Positions 8,819 through 17,418 of a stretch of DNA of 32,282 bases are shown here, one piece after another. The stretch lies in the NCBI RefSeq assembly GCF_016862115.1, contig NZ_BOMI01000008.1:1-32282 (forward strand), read 5' to 3'. The notes under the pieces are model-generated. The model did no database searches. It was not told the origin of the DNA and saw only the letters and a list, made by a program, of their open reading frames with translations. Each line of letters starts with the position of its first letter. Positions within the stretch are counted from its first letter, which is position 1. This DNA is from Paractinoplanes deccanensis. GTDB lineage: Bacteria > Actinomycetota > Actinomycetes > Mycobacteriales > Micromonosporaceae. The translations under genes and the position numbers were made by a program.

Positions 8819-10654
8819 GTGAGGATCCAGCCGCGGCAACATCTTCTGGACATCTGGAAGGCGACAGTCCGCTCCTCGTGGCGGGACGGGGCTTGGCAGT
8901 GGGGTGGCCGCGACGGGTCGAACTCCATCTCGGACGCCGAACAGCTGCTCTGCATCCTGCTGCCGGCGACCACGCTGCGCTCGTTCGCCCTCGACCGCCC
9001 CGACGCGACGGCGGACACGATGGCCAGGGCCCTGGCGCCGCTGGGCACCGAACTGACCATCCCCCGCAACCTCGCCCGGATCCTCGCGGACTACTTCGAG
9101 CGGTACACCGCCGACGGCCGGCCGGTCTTCGCGGGTGGCAGCTACGTCACGCCCGCCCAGCAGGACCGCGGCGGTCGCGGTCGTGAGCACGACCTGGTCG
9201 AGTCGTTCGCGGTCTCCGTGACGCTCTCGCTGGCCGCGATCAGCTTCGTGCGGGTCTTCCGCCATTCCGTCGCCCGCGACAGCCTGCGCCGCGAGCTGCG
9301 CTCCGTGGAGCGCAGGGCCAGCGCCCGGCTCACCGCGGCGATGGTGGGCCTCCTGCGCAGCTTCTCCACCCACGTGTTCGACGCGGACGACACGCCGGGA
9401 CGCGCGCTGATCGCGGCGCTCGACCAGGACGGGCTCCCCGCCCGCCGGGTCGTGGCCCAGCTGCGCGCCGAGCTGCGCGAGACCATCGCGTCGTTCGCCG
9501 AGGTGGTGAGCGGATCGGGCCAGACAACGGAGCTCGAGGGCGACCACCGCCTCTTCGAGTGCGGCTGGTCGTGGGGCATCGTCGCCGACGCGCCGCGGGT
9601 CGAGCTGGTCAAGGCGGAGGAGGCGCGTGAACCCGAGGACGCGGCGGCCGACGTCGGCGACTTCATCGGCGAGCAGCCCGCGGGCGTCGCGGAGAACCGG
9701 CCGTCCCTCTACTTCACGGCCATCGCGCTGGACGCCATCGAGGACCTGTTCTCGGAGCGGACCCGGGTGCTCGGCCTGCTCAACGAGGAGCAGCAACGGC
9801 TCGCCCGCGCGCTGCAGCTGCGCTGGGACCTCACGGTGTCCTACTGGTCCACGGTGGCCACGTTCGGCGGCACGGCGTGGCCGCTCGAGAACGTGCCGTG
9901 GCGGACCACTGACGGTCAGGTCAGCGACCACCACACGCTGCTGGTCGCCTCGATCGTGGTCAAGGATCTGGTCCGCCGGCGCGGCTCGGACTCGAGCCTG
10001 GCCCAGGTCGGCTCGGTGTACGACAAGCTGGCCAACCGCTCCGGCGTGCTGCGCCGGTTCCAGCCGGAGGACTCGCGCGGGCTGCTGCACCCGTCCGGGC
10101 TGGTCGTGCCGCTGGTCGAGGGCGGCGAGCATGCAGCGGCGGTCCCGGCGTCCTGGGCCGTCCGCGACTTCACCACCTTCCTGCTACGGCGCAGCGTGGT
10201 GGTGGCCGGCCTGATGTACGACGTCGAGGCCCGCACGAGGCTGCTCCACCTGGTCGACCGCCTCTGGGAGCACCTGGAGAGCCGGCGGCTGGGCCCCGGC
10301 ACGGTGATCGGGCCGCAGCCGTCCTGGTACCACACCGTGCGGCTGGTGCAGTGCATGGTCGTGCTGGGCGAGCTGCTGAGCCGGGAGCCGATCGTCAACG
10401 ACCGGCTGGTCGAACGGGCCCGGGATCTGCTCACCGAGGCCGAGCAGCTGTACGACCGGGAGCTCATGGTCGGCACCGCCGAGACCAGCGGCGCGGTGCA
10501 CGACCTGCTGACCGGGATCCGGCTGCGGCTGGAGAGGGCCCGCTCGATGCTCCCGAGCCGGCCCGGCACCGCGGTGTCCCTGGTCGCCTCGGTCCTGCAC
10601 GAGCTGGACAGCCTGGACGCGGTGCGCGGCGACGACGGCGCCCCGGCCTCGTGA
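8819..10654 (+). CDS. SCO2524-like family protein, unknown function
   Basis: A 611-residue, mostly helical protein that begins with a conserved-looking segment (IQPRQHLLDIWKATVRSSWRDGAWQWGG). I associate this with the uncharacterised SCO2524 family of Streptomyces and Micromonospora. The assignment is from memory and the gene size and context, not from a search. There is one hydrophobic stretch at about 130-145 (FAVSVTLSLAAISFVRVF), not clearly a membrane helix. No catalytic motif is visible. The start is GTG with no convincing Shine-Dalgarno. It follows a strong terminator, so it must have its own promoter within about 45 bases or just upstream. Its TGA overlaps the GTG of the next gene, a variant P-loop protein, which argues for a shared complex or pathway. 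Confidence 0.8.
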   Translation: MRIQPRQHLLDIWKATVRSSWRDGAWQWGGRDGSNSISDAEQLLCILLPATTLRSFALDRPDATADTMARALAPLGTELTIPRNLARILADYFERYTADGRPVFAGGSYVTPAQQDRGGRGREHDLVESFAVSVTLSLAAISFVRVFRHSVARDSLRRELRSVERRASARLTAAMVGLLRSFSTHVFDADDTPGRALIAALDQDGLPARRVVAQLRAELRETIASFAEVVSGSGQTTELEGDHRLFECGWSWGIVADAPRVELVKAEEAREPEDAAADVGDFIGEQPAGVAENRPSLYFTAIALDAIEDLFSERTRVLGLLNEEQQRLARALQLRWDLTVSYWSTVATFGGTAWPLENVPWRTTDGQVSDHHTLLVASIVVKDLVRRRGSDSSLAQVGSVYDKLANRSGVLRRFQPEDSRGLLHPSGLVVPLVEGGEHAAAVPASWAVRDFTTFLLRRSVVVAGLMYDVEARTRLLHLVDRLWEHLESRRLGPGTVIGPQPSWYHTVRLVQCMVVLGELLSREPIVNDRLVERARDLLTEAEQLYDRELMVGTAETSGAVHDLLTGIRLRLERARSMLPSRPGTAVSLVASVLHELDSLDAVRGDDGAPAS

Positions 10655-11571
10655 TCGTCTTCACGGCGTCCGCCCGGGACGGCGTCGGCCGGTCGGTGAC
10701 CTGCGCCAATCTGCTCTACCGCAGTGCCCTGCAGGGCAACGACGTCTGCCACGCCGACTTCGACCTCGGCGGACGGGCCATCGGGGCGCTCTACGGGCTG
10801 GAGGATGCCGAGAACGGCACGATGTCCGGCCGCGGCCTCCACCGGTATCTGCGGCACGAGGCGGCGGCGCCGGAACGCGTCGACGTCTGGGAGCGGACCT
10901 CGCAGAGCGCGCTCCGGCGCCGGCCGGCCGACGCGGGCCGGCTGGTGCTGGTGCCGGGGGACGAGGGCGGCGCCGCCTTCACGCCGGAAAGCCCGCCGGA
11001 TCCGCGCCGATGCGCTGACCTCTTCCGCGCCCTCGATGCCGAGTTCGGCCTCTGCCTCGTCGGCCTCGGTTCCGGCCGCGGCCCGGCCGTGGAAAGCATT
11101 CTGCGTGCCACCGCCGGCCCGGAGATGGCCGATGTGCCGGCCCGGTGGCTGGTGTTCCACCGGTGGACCCCACAGCAGGTCATCGCCGCGAGCGCGCTCG
11201 TGTACGGCGCCGACGGCCTGCTCGCGTCGGCCCGGCGCCACGGTCACGACGAGGAGGAGTTCGCGCGGCGGCTGGGCTTCGTCCGGACCGCCGTGATGGA
11301 TCCCGCCGCACCGGCGCAGAGCGGGCTTCAGGTGAAACAGAGCGTGTGGCTGAGTCACCTGGACAGCCGCCTGCGCACGCTGGCCGCCGCCCGCGGGATC
11401 CGGCGCGACCGGGTGCTCGGCAGCGTGCCGCTGGAGCCGGCGCTGCACTGGCAGGAGCGGATCCTCACCGACGACGACGTGGCCCAGGGCATCGCCGGCC
11501 GCGAGACCCGGGACGCCTTCGACGCGCTGGCGAAGTCCGTCGGCGACGAGGCGTCCTGGGAGATGCTCTGA
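10651..11571 (+). CDS. SCO2523-like variant P-loop protein
   Basis: A 306-residue protein with the fold signature of the MinD/ParA (SIMIBI) class but a degenerate nucleotide-binding loop. The N-terminus VIVFTASARDGVGRSV matches a KGGxGKT/S loop in which both lysines have become arginine. A DFDLGG motif (about 33-38) occupies the switch or Walker A' Asp position, and LCLVGLGSGRG replaces the usual Walker B. NCBI uses the name SCO2523 family variant P-loop protein for such proteins; my assignment is by pattern. It may bind nucleotide without the usual deviant-Walker dimerisation, or not bind it at all. The GTGA overlap couples it to the SCO2524-like gene. It ends six bases from the convergent miaB stop. 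Confidence 0.82.
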   Translation: MIVFTASARDGVGRSVTCANLLYRSALQGNDVCHADFDLGGRAIGALYGLEDAENGTMSGRGLHRYLRHEAAAPERVDVWERTSQSALRRRPADAGRLVLVPGDEGGAAFTPESPPDPRRCADLFRALDAEFGLCLVGLGSGRGPAVESILRATAGPEMADVPARWLVFHRWTPQQVIAASALVYGADGLLASARRHGHDEEEFARRLGFVRTAVMDPAAPAQSGLQVKQSVWLSHLDSRLRTLAAARGIRRDRVLGSVPLEPALHWQERILTDDDVAQGIAGRETRDAFDALAKSVGDEASWEML

Positions 11572-11577
11572 GCCCCG

Positions 11578-13071
11578 TCACCGGGAAGGGGCGCAGCCTC
11601 CGGTCGAGGCGGGCAGCGGGGCCGGGACGCCGATCGTGGGCAGGCCGAGCGACACGCCCGCGAGCTTGGGGGTGCGGCCGGCCTCGAAGGCGTCGCCGGC
11701 GCGGGTGCGGCGGTGGGACAGGGGGGCGCCGTCCGCGTTCAGGTGATGCGGGGCCGCGTACGTGACGACGGTCTCGACGACGTCGCCGGGGCGGGGCGCG
11801 AGGTCGCCGGTGGCGAAGTGGACCAGGCGGCCGTCGCGGGCACGGCCGCTCAGGCGGCCGGTGCGCTCGTCCTTGCGGCCCTCGCCGACGGCGACCAGGA
11901 CCTCGACCTTTTCGCCGACGAGCTTCTTGTTCTCGGCCCAGGTGATCTCTTCGAGCAAGGCGACCAGGCGCTCGTAACGCTCCTGCACCACGGCCTTGGG
12001 GAGCTGCTCGTCCATCACGGCGGCGGGGGTGCCGGGGCGCTTGGAGTACTGGAACGTGAACGCGCTGGAGAAGCGCGCCTCGCGCACGACCTGGAGGGTC
12101 TGCTCGAAGTCCTCCTCGGTCTCGCCGGGGAAGCCCACGATGATGTCGGTGGTGATCGCGGCATCGGGCATCGCGGCGCGGACCTTGTCGATGATGCCCA
12201 GGTATTTCTCCTGGCGGTAGCTGCGGCGCATGGCCTTGAGCACCCGGTCGGAGCCCGACTGGAGCGGCATGTGCAGCGAGTGGCAGACGTTCGGCGTCTC
12301 GGCCATCGCGGCGATCACGTCGTCGGTGAAGTCCTTGGGGTGCGGGCTGGTGAAGCGGACCCGCTCCAGGCCCTCGATGCCGCCGGTGGCGCGCAGCAGC
12401 TTGCCGAAGGCGAGCCGGTCGCCGAACTCGACGCCGTAGGAGTTCACATTTTGCCCCAGCAGGGTGACCTCGAGGACACCCTCGGCGACCAGCGCCTCGA
12501 CCTCGGCGAGGATCTCGCCCGGACGGCGGTCCTTCTCCTTGCCGCGCAGCGACGGCACGATGCAGAAGGTGCACGTGTTGTTGCAGCCCACCGAGATCGA
12601 GACCCATCCCGCGTACGTGGACTCGCGCTTGGTGGGCAGCGTCGACGGGAACACCTCGAGCGCCTCGAGGATCTCGACCTCGGCCTCCTGGTTGTGCCGG
12701 GCGCGCTCGAGCAGCGCGGGCAGGGAGCCGATGTTGTGGGTGCCGAAGACCACATCGACCCAGGGGGCCTTCTTGACGATGTCGCCGCGGTCCTTCTGCG
12801 CCAGGCAGCCGCCGACCGCGATCTGCATGTCGGGCTTCTTGAGCTTGGTGGGGCGCAGGTGGCCGAGGTTGCCGTAGAGGCGGTTGTCGGCGTTTTCCCG
12901 CACCGCGCACGTGTTGAAGACCACCACGTCCGCCGACTCGGGGTCGGAGGCGCGCACATAGCCCGCGTCCTCCATCAGACCGGAGATGCGCTCGCTGTCG
13001 TGCACGTTCATCTGGCAGCCGTAGGTGCGCACGTCGTACGTGCGGGGGGCGCCTTCGAGTTCGGTAGTCAT
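11578..13071 (-). CDS. miaB: tRNA-2-methylthio-N6-dimethylallyladenosine synthase MiaB
   Basis: MiaB is a radical-SAM methylthiotransferase that converts i6A37 to ms2i6A37, acting after MiaA. It has 497 residues. The N-terminal UPF0004 domain carries three cluster cysteines ([22 protein letters not shown]). The radical SAM core has CNNTCTFC (about 163-170) and [10 protein letters not shown], and a TRAM domain lies at about 385-450 ([10 protein letters not shown]...GRLVHFATG). A Pro/Ala-rich C-terminal tail of about 40 residues follows. It lies 21 bases after a small unknown gene on the same strand, probably co-transcribed. The ATG has no strong ribosome binding site. It converges on the variant P-loop gene with a six-base gap. 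Confidence 0.97.
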   Translation of the reverse strand: MTTELEGAPRTYDVRTYGCQMNVHDSERISGLMEDAGYVRASDPESADVVVFNTCAVRENADNRLYGNLGHLRPTKLKKPDMQIAVGGCLAQKDRGDIVKKAPWVDVVFGTHNIGSLPALLERARHNQEAEVEILEALEVFPSTLPTKRESTYAGWVSISVGCNNTCTFCIVPSLRGKEKDRRPGEILAEVEALVAEGVLEVTLLGQNVNSYGVEFGDRLAFGKLLRATGGIEGLERVRFTSPHPKDFTDDVIAAMAETPNVCHSLHMPLQSGSDRVLKAMRRSYRQEKYLGIIDKVRAAMPDAAITTDIIVGFPGETEEDFEQTLQVVREARFSSAFTFQYSKRPGTPAAVMDEQLPKAVVQERYERLVALLEEITWAENKKLVGEKVEVLVAVGEGRKDERTGRLSGRARDGRLVHFATGDLAPRPGDVVETVVTYAAPHHLNADGAPLSHRRTRAGDAFEAGRTPKLAGVSLGLPTIGVPAPLPASTGGCAPSR

Positions 13072-13092
13072 GGCAATTGACCAGGGTACTGC

Positions 13093-13506
13093 TTACGGCG
13101 AGGGCATGGCTCGCGGGCGCACGTTGCGCCGCTCCGGGCCGTCGTCGGTCTCGATCTCGTCGACGCAGACCGGGGTGAGGCTGCCGTCCGGCGTCGCCAG
13201 CACGTACCGCGAAGGGTCGAGGGAGTCGTCCGGGAGCAGGACCGCGGCACCGAGCCGGACCGAGACGGCGCTCGCGGCCGTCGCCTCGTCGACGCGCGAC
13301 GGCGCCAGGTAGACGTCGACGAGCGTCGGGAAATCGCCACCCACTTCGTAGACGTCGCAAAGAACGTCCCCGGCGATCCCCAAAGGGACGACCGACCGCT
13401 CCAGCGCGCCGGCCAGGGCGCCGCGAACACGATCCGGGTCGACGGGGCGCGCGACCGCCCAGTTCCAGAGGCCACCTGTCGGATCGGTGCCAGCCATACC
13501 GAACAT
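13093..13506 (-). CDS. Small protein of unknown function upstream of miaB
   Basis: A 137-residue acidic protein with no recognised domain. It begins MFGMAGTDPTGGLWNWAVARPVDPDRV and has an alternating hydrophobic region (CDVYEVGGDFPTLVDVYLAPSRVD) that suggests a compact alpha/beta fold. No signal peptide or membrane helix is seen. The start is uncertain: ATG at 13506 or 13497, or TTG at 13515, none with a good ribosome binding site. It precedes miaB by 21 bases, so it is probably the first gene of a two-gene transcript. It faces the glutamate transporter operon divergently. Confidence 0.7.
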   Translation of the reverse strand: MFGMAGTDPTGGLWNWAVARPVDPDRVRGALAGALERSVVPLGIAGDVLCDVYEVGGDFPTLVDVYLAPSRVDEATAASAVSVRLGAAVLLPDDSLDPSRYVLATPDGSLTPVCVDEIETDDGPERRNVRPRAMPSP

Positions 13507-13564
13507 GGTGGACAATGATGGCCTATTGCACGGGCTGAGTTACCAGTCCGTGACCATTCTCGGC

Positions 13565-13593
13565 GTGAACCGATACAAGCACCCACATAGAGT
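13565..13593 (+). promoter_or_regulatory. Candidate promoter of the glutamate-type ABC operon
   Basis: GTGAAC (13565-13570) and TAGAGT (13588-13593) are spaced by 17 bases, about 45 bases upstream of the ATPase start. The -10 fits TANNNT and the -35 is weak. This is the best pair I can see in the 131-base divergent gap. Confidence 0.35.
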
Positions 13594-13637
13594 GTGCCCA
13601 TCCGGGTGAACCCCAATGACGGGACGGTGGTCCAGCA

Positions 13638-14381
13638 GTGTCCGACGAGGCTCTCATCGTCCTCGACAAGGTGAACAAGTACTTCGGCCCGCTCCACGTG
13701 CTCCAGGACGTGGATCTCTCGGTTACGCGGGGTGAGGTCGTCGTCGTGATCGGACCGTCGGGATCCGGCAAGTCCACGCTCTGTCGCGCCATCAACCGGC
13801 TGGAGCCGATCAACTCGGGGACCATCACCTTCGACGGCAGGCCGCTGCCGGCCGAGGGCCGCTCGCTGGCCAGGCTGCGCAGCGAAGTGGGGATGGTCTT
13901 CCAGTCCTTCAACCTCTTCGCCCACAAGACGATCCTGCAGAACGTGATGCTGGGGCCGGTCAAGGTGCGCAAGGAGAAGCCGGCCGTGGTCCGCGAGCGG
14001 GCGATGTCGCTGCTCGAGCGGGTCGGCATCGCCAACCAGGCCGAGAAATATCCGGCGCAGCTCTCCGGCGGCCAGCAGCAGCGCGTGGCGATCGCCCGCG
14101 CCCTCGCCATGCAGCCCAAGGCCATGCTCTTCGACGAGCCGACCAGCGCCCTCGACCCCGAAATGGTGGGCGAGGTGCTCGACGTGATGACGTCGCTGGC
14201 CCGCGAGGGAATGACGATGGTGGTCGTCACCCACGAGATGGGATTCGCGCGGCACGCCGCCAATCGGGTCGTATTCATGGCCGACGGCCAACTGGTCGAA
14301 TCGGCGCCGCCCGCGGAGTTCTTCGCCAATCCGAAGAGCGATCGCGCCAAGGACTTCCTTTCCAAAATCCTCACGCACTGA
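13638..14381 (+). CDS. gluA: Glutamate-type polar amino acid ABC transporter, ATPase
   Basis: The 247-residue ATPase energises uptake of polar amino acids. Motifs in order: Walker [11 protein letters not shown]-loop VFQSFNLF, signature LSGGQQQR, Walker B MLFDEP followed by TSALD, and the switch His in [10 protein letters not shown]. The GTG start is followed directly by [11 protein letters not shown]. It heads a four-gene operon with the binding protein and two permeases. The order and the location near recX/miaB match gluABCD of Streptomyces coelicolor (SCO5774-5777). Glutamate as substrate is inferred from that synteny. Confidence 0.93.
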   Translation: MSDEALIVLDKVNKYFGPLHVLQDVDLSVTRGEVVVVIGPSGSGKSTLCRAINRLEPINSGTITFDGRPLPAEGRSLARLRSEVGMVFQSFNLFAHKTILQNVMLGPVKVRKEKPAVVRERAMSLLERVGIANQAEKYPAQLSGGQQQRVAIARALAMQPKAMLFDEPTSALDPEMVGEVLDVMTSLAREGMTMVVVTHEMGFARHAANRVVFMADGQLVESAPPAEFFANPKSDRAKDFLSKILTH

Positions 14382-14418
14382 TCCGTTGTCCATCTAGGAA
14401 TATTCGAGGAGCCCAATC

Positions 14419-15276
14419 ATGCGCATCACCCGTTTGGTAGCCGCGGTCGGCGCGGTTGCGATGGCGCTGACCGTGGCCGCGTGCGGCGGGGACGACGACG
14501 CGGGCGGCAGCGGCAGCGGCGCCACCGGCATCGTCGGCAAGGCGGAGAGCGGCAAGCTGGTCATCGGCGTCAAGGCCGACCAGCCCGGCCTCGGCCTCCA
14601 GACCGGCGGCACCTACGCCGGCTTCGACGTCGAGATCGGCAAGATCATCGCCAAGGGCCTGGGCGTTGCCGACAGCGGCATCGAGTGGAAGACCACGGTC
14701 TCCGCCAACCGCGAGCCGTACATCCAGCAGGGCCAGGTCGACCTCGTCGTCGCCACCTACACGATCAACGACGAGCGCAAGAAGGTCGTCAACTTCGGCG
14801 GCCCCTACTACGTCGCCGGTCAGGACCTGCTGGTGCCGACCAACTCGACGATCACCGGGCCGGAGTCGCTGGCCGGCAAGAAGGTCTGCTCGGTGAGCGG
14901 CTCGACCCCGGCCAAGCGGATCCAGACCGACTACAAGGACGCCAAGCTCCAGCAGTTCGACTCGTACTCCAAGTGCGTGACGGCGCTCGCCGGCGGCCAG
15001 GTCGACGCGGTCACCACCGACGACATCATCCTCGCCGGCTACGCCGCTCAGGAGCAGTACGCGGGCAAGTTCAAGGTGGTCGGCAAGCCGTTCAGCGAGG
15101 AGCCGTACGGCATCGGCCTCAAGAAGGACGACACCGCCGGCTGCAACAAGATCAACGACATCCTGAAGGCGGCCGCCGCCGACGGGTCGTACAAGAAGGC
15201 CTGGGACGACACCCTCGGCAAGAGCGGCAAGCCCGCTCCCGAGCTCGACGCCGCCAAGCTGACCAACTGCTCCTGA
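14419..15276 (+). CDS. gluB: Glutamate-type ABC transporter, solute-binding lipoprotein
   Basis: A 285-residue family 3 extracellular solute-binding protein. It has a lipoprotein signal peptide with lipobox LTVAAC (Cys22), followed by an Asp/Gly/Ser linker that tethers it to the membrane. The mature part shows SGKLVIGVKADQPGLG, YAGFDVEIGKIIAKGLG, QVDLVVATYTINDERKKVV and FSEEPYGIGLKKDD, all typical of the amino-acid-binding family. GAGGAG precedes the ATG. It lies 37 bases after the ATPase gene. A terminator-like hairpin lies immediately downstream and may keep this gene's message in excess over the permeases. Confidence 0.94.
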   Translation: MRITRLVAAVGAVAMALTVAACGGDDDAGGSGSGATGIVGKAESGKLVIGVKADQPGLGLQTGGTYAGFDVEIGKIIAKGLGVADSGIEWKTTVSANREPYIQQGQVDLVVATYTINDERKKVVNFGGPYYVAGQDLLVPTNSTITGPESLAGKKVCSVSGSTPAKRIQTDYKDAKLQQFDSYSKCVTALAGGQVDAVTTDDIILAGYAAQEQYAGKFKVVGKPFSEEPYGIGLKKDDTAGCNKINDILKAAAADGSYKKAWDDTLGKSGKPAPELDAAKLTNCS

Positions 15277-15290
15277 TCTCTACAAGGACG

Positions 15291-15318
15291 GCGGGGCCGG
15301 GTGACCGGCCCCGCTTTT
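15291..15318 (+). terminator. Intra-operon terminator-like hairpin between gluB and gluC
   Basis: gcggggccgg (15291-15300) pairs perfectly with ccggccccgc (15305-15314) around a GTGA loop and is followed by TTTT (15315-15318). Position and structure suggest partial termination, or 3'-end stabilisation of the gluAB message, before the permease genes. Confidence 0.85.
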
Positions 15319-15334
15319 CAGCGCGAAGGTGCCG

Positions 15335-16009
15335 ATGGACGTCTTCTCCGATCCCCTCAACCGCGAGGTGTACCTCACCGGGTTCCTCTGGATCCTGAAG
15401 CTCACCCTCGCCGGCGGCGTGGGCGCGCTCGTGCTCGGCGTTCTGCTCGCCGCCATGCGGGTCTCGCCCGTCCCGGTGCTGCGCGCCTTCGGCACGGCCT
15501 GGGTGAACATTTTCCGCAACACCCCGCTCACCCTGATCATCTTCTTCTGCTATTTCGGCCTGTTCTCGACGCTCGGGGTCTCGTTCTCCGACGACATCGA
15601 CCTGAACAACTTCTGGCTCGGTGTGACGGGTCTGTCGGTCTACACGGCGGCCTTCGTCTGCGAGGCGATCCGCTCCGGCATCAACACGGTGCCGGCCGGT
15701 CAGGCCGAGGCGGCCCGCGCGATCGGCATGACGTTCCGCCAGACCCTGACGATGATCATCCTGCCGCAGGCCGGCCGCGCCGTGATCGCGCCGCTGGGCA
15801 GCATCATCATCGCGCTTTGCAAGAACGCCACGATCGTCGGCACGATCGGCCTCATGGAGTCGTCGAACGCGATGAAGGAGCTGATCAACGCGAACGGCGA
15901 CGCCGTCGTCCCGATCTTCCTGGTCTTCGCCGGAACGTTCGCGATCGTCCTGATCCCCACCGGCTACGCCTTCGGCTGGCTGGCCAACCGCCTGGCGGTG
16001 AAGCGGTGA
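15335..16009 (+). CDS. gluC: Glutamate-type ABC transporter, permease 1
   Basis: A 224-residue inner-membrane permease of the HisM family. Hydrophobic segments lie at about 15-40, 60-85 and 95-115, with two C-terminal segments. The EAA loop EAARAIGMTFRQTLTMIILPQA contacts the ATPase. I chose the ATG at 15335 because AAGG lies five bases upstream; an in-frame GTG at 15329 would overlap that site. It is read after the intra-operon hairpin and overlaps gluD by GTGA. Confidence 0.93.
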   Translation: MDVFSDPLNREVYLTGFLWILKLTLAGGVGALVLGVLLAAMRVSPVPVLRAFGTAWVNIFRNTPLTLIIFFCYFGLFSTLGVSFSDDIDLNNFWLGVTGLSVYTAAFVCEAIRSGINTVPAGQAEAARAIGMTFRQTLTMIILPQAGRAVIAPLGSIIIALCKNATIVGTIGLMESSNAMKELINANGDAVVPIFLVFAGTFAIVLIPTGYAFGWLANRLAVKR

Positions 16010-16905
16010 CCACAGACGCTGTGCTCTACGACCACCCGGGTCCCCGCGCCAAGGCGCGCAACCGGATCCTCACGGTCGCCTTCGGCGTCCTCCTGCTGGC
16101 GCTGCTCTACTGGATCTACCGCAAGTTCGACGAGAAGGGCCAGTGGGCGGGCGCCCTCTGGGAGCCCTTCACCGAGTCGAGCACGTGGACCGACTACATC
16201 CTGCCCGGCCTGTGGCACACCCTTGAGGCGGCCGCCGTCGGTGCGGTCCTGTCGCTGGTGTTCGGCGTGATCTTCGCGGTCGGGCGGCTCTCCGACCACT
16301 GGTGGATCCGGTGGCCCGCCGGTGCGGTCGTCGAGTTCTTCCGCGCCGTACCGCTGCTGCTGATGATGTTCTTCATCTTCTTCGGCGTGCCCTACCTGAC
16401 CGAAGAGCCCATGTCGATCTTCTGGGCGGTGGTCATCGGCCTGACCCTCTACAACGGGTCGGTGCTGGCCGAGGCGTTCCGGGCCGGCGTGCGGGCGGTG
16501 CCGGCGGGGCAGAGCGAGGCGGCGTACGCGATCGGCATGCGCAAGGGCCAGGTGATGGGGCACATCCTCATCCCGCAGGCGGCCCGCGCGATGCTTCCCG
16601 TGATCGTCAGCCAGCTCGTCGTGCTGGTCAAGGACACCGCGCTCGGCTACATCATCTCGTACAACGAGCTGCTCCAGCTCGGCGTCAACAACGTCGCGGC
16701 GAACTTCGGCAACGTGGTCCAGGCCGCGATCGTGGCCGCCGTGATCTACATCATCGTCAACTCGATCCTCACCGCGTTCGCGGGATGGCTCAGCCGTCGC
16801 ACCCGGCGCAGCGGCAAGGCGCCGCGGGCGACCGGCAGGGGTGTCGTGATGGGCGCCACCGACCCGGGCATGGGCGGTGGGGGCGGAGCCACCACGACCC
16901 TCTGA
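16006..16905 (+). CDS. gluD: Glutamate-type ABC transporter, permease 2
   Basis: A 299-residue HisM-family permease, longer than gluC. An N-terminal cytoplasmic tail (TTDAVLYDHPGPRAKAR) precedes a first membrane helix at about 24-42 and an extracytoplasmic segment rich in Trp (WAGALWEPFTESSTWTDY). The transmembrane core then carries the EAA loop (SEAAYAIGMRKGQVMGHILIPQA). The C-terminal tail is basic and then Gly-rich (MGGGGGATTTL). The GTG start overlaps the gluC stop (GTGA). Confidence 0.93.
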   Translation: MTTDAVLYDHPGPRAKARNRILTVAFGVLLLALLYWIYRKFDEKGQWAGALWEPFTESSTWTDYILPGLWHTLEAAAVGAVLSLVFGVIFAVGRLSDHWWIRWPAGAVVEFFRAVPLLLMMFFIFFGVPYLTEEPMSIFWAVVIGLTLYNGSVLAEAFRAGVRAVPAGQSEAAYAIGMRKGQVMGHILIPQAARAMLPVIVSQLVVLVKDTALGYIISYNELLQLGVNNVAANFGNVVQAAIVAAVIYIIVNSILTAFAGWLSRRTRRSGKAPRATGRGVVMGATDPGMGGGGGATTTL

Positions 16906-16917
16906 GATGCTGACCGC

Positions 16918-17418
16918 ATGATTTCCGCCGACGAAGCCATCGACCAGCCCGAGAAGATCCAGTTCGAGGCGTTCCTCGACGAGCACCGCAAGGCGCTCCA
17001 CGATTGCCTCGACGGCCTCACCGAAGAACAGGTGCGGCGCTCGCTGGTGCCGTCGCGCACCACGCTTCTCGGGCTGGTCAAGCACGCGACAGTGGTGGAG
17101 AAGGTCTGGTTCGACGAGGCGGTCACCGGCCGTTCCCGCACGGAGATCGGCATCCCGGACACCCCGGACGAGTCGTTCATCCTGGACGACGACGACACCA
17201 TCGCCTCGATCCGCGCCGCCCACGTGGCGGCCTGCGAGGCGTCCCGGCGGGCCGTCGCCGGCCTGAGCCTCGACGACAAGCTGCCGGGCAACCGGCGCGG
17301 GCCGCTCCCGCTGCGCTGGGTCTACCTGCACATGCTGCGCGAGCTGGCCCAGCACTGCGGTCACGCGGACATCCTCCGCGAGCAGCTCGGCCTAACGAGC
17401 GAGCTCGGTGACGCGTGA
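16918..17418 (+). CDS. DinB-superfamily (DUF664-like) protein
   Basis: A 166-residue, four-helix-bundle protein of the DinB/YfiT-like superfamily. Many actinobacterial members are thiol (mycothiol) dependent metal enzymes. The likely metal-binding histidines are in [15 protein letters not shown] (about His58) and in the C-terminal [20 protein letters not shown], which gives the typical H...HxxxH pattern. The substrate is unknown. It begins 12 bases after gluD and could be read from the same transcript. Its last 27 bases overlap the 3' end of rny on the opposite strand. Confidence 0.88.
   Translation: MISADEAIDQPEKIQFEAFLDEHRKALHDCLDGLTEEQVRRSLVPSRTTLLGLVKHATVVEKVWFDEAVTGRSRTEIGIPDTPDESFILDDDDTIASIRAAHVAACEASRRAVAGLSLDDKLPGNRRGPLPLRWVYLHMLRELAQHCGHADILREQLGLTSELGDA

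Noticed and set aside
11713..13080. A plus-strand frame of about 455 codons opposite miaB
   Set aside because: miaB carries intact radical-SAM motifs on the minus strand; this frame is its shadow.
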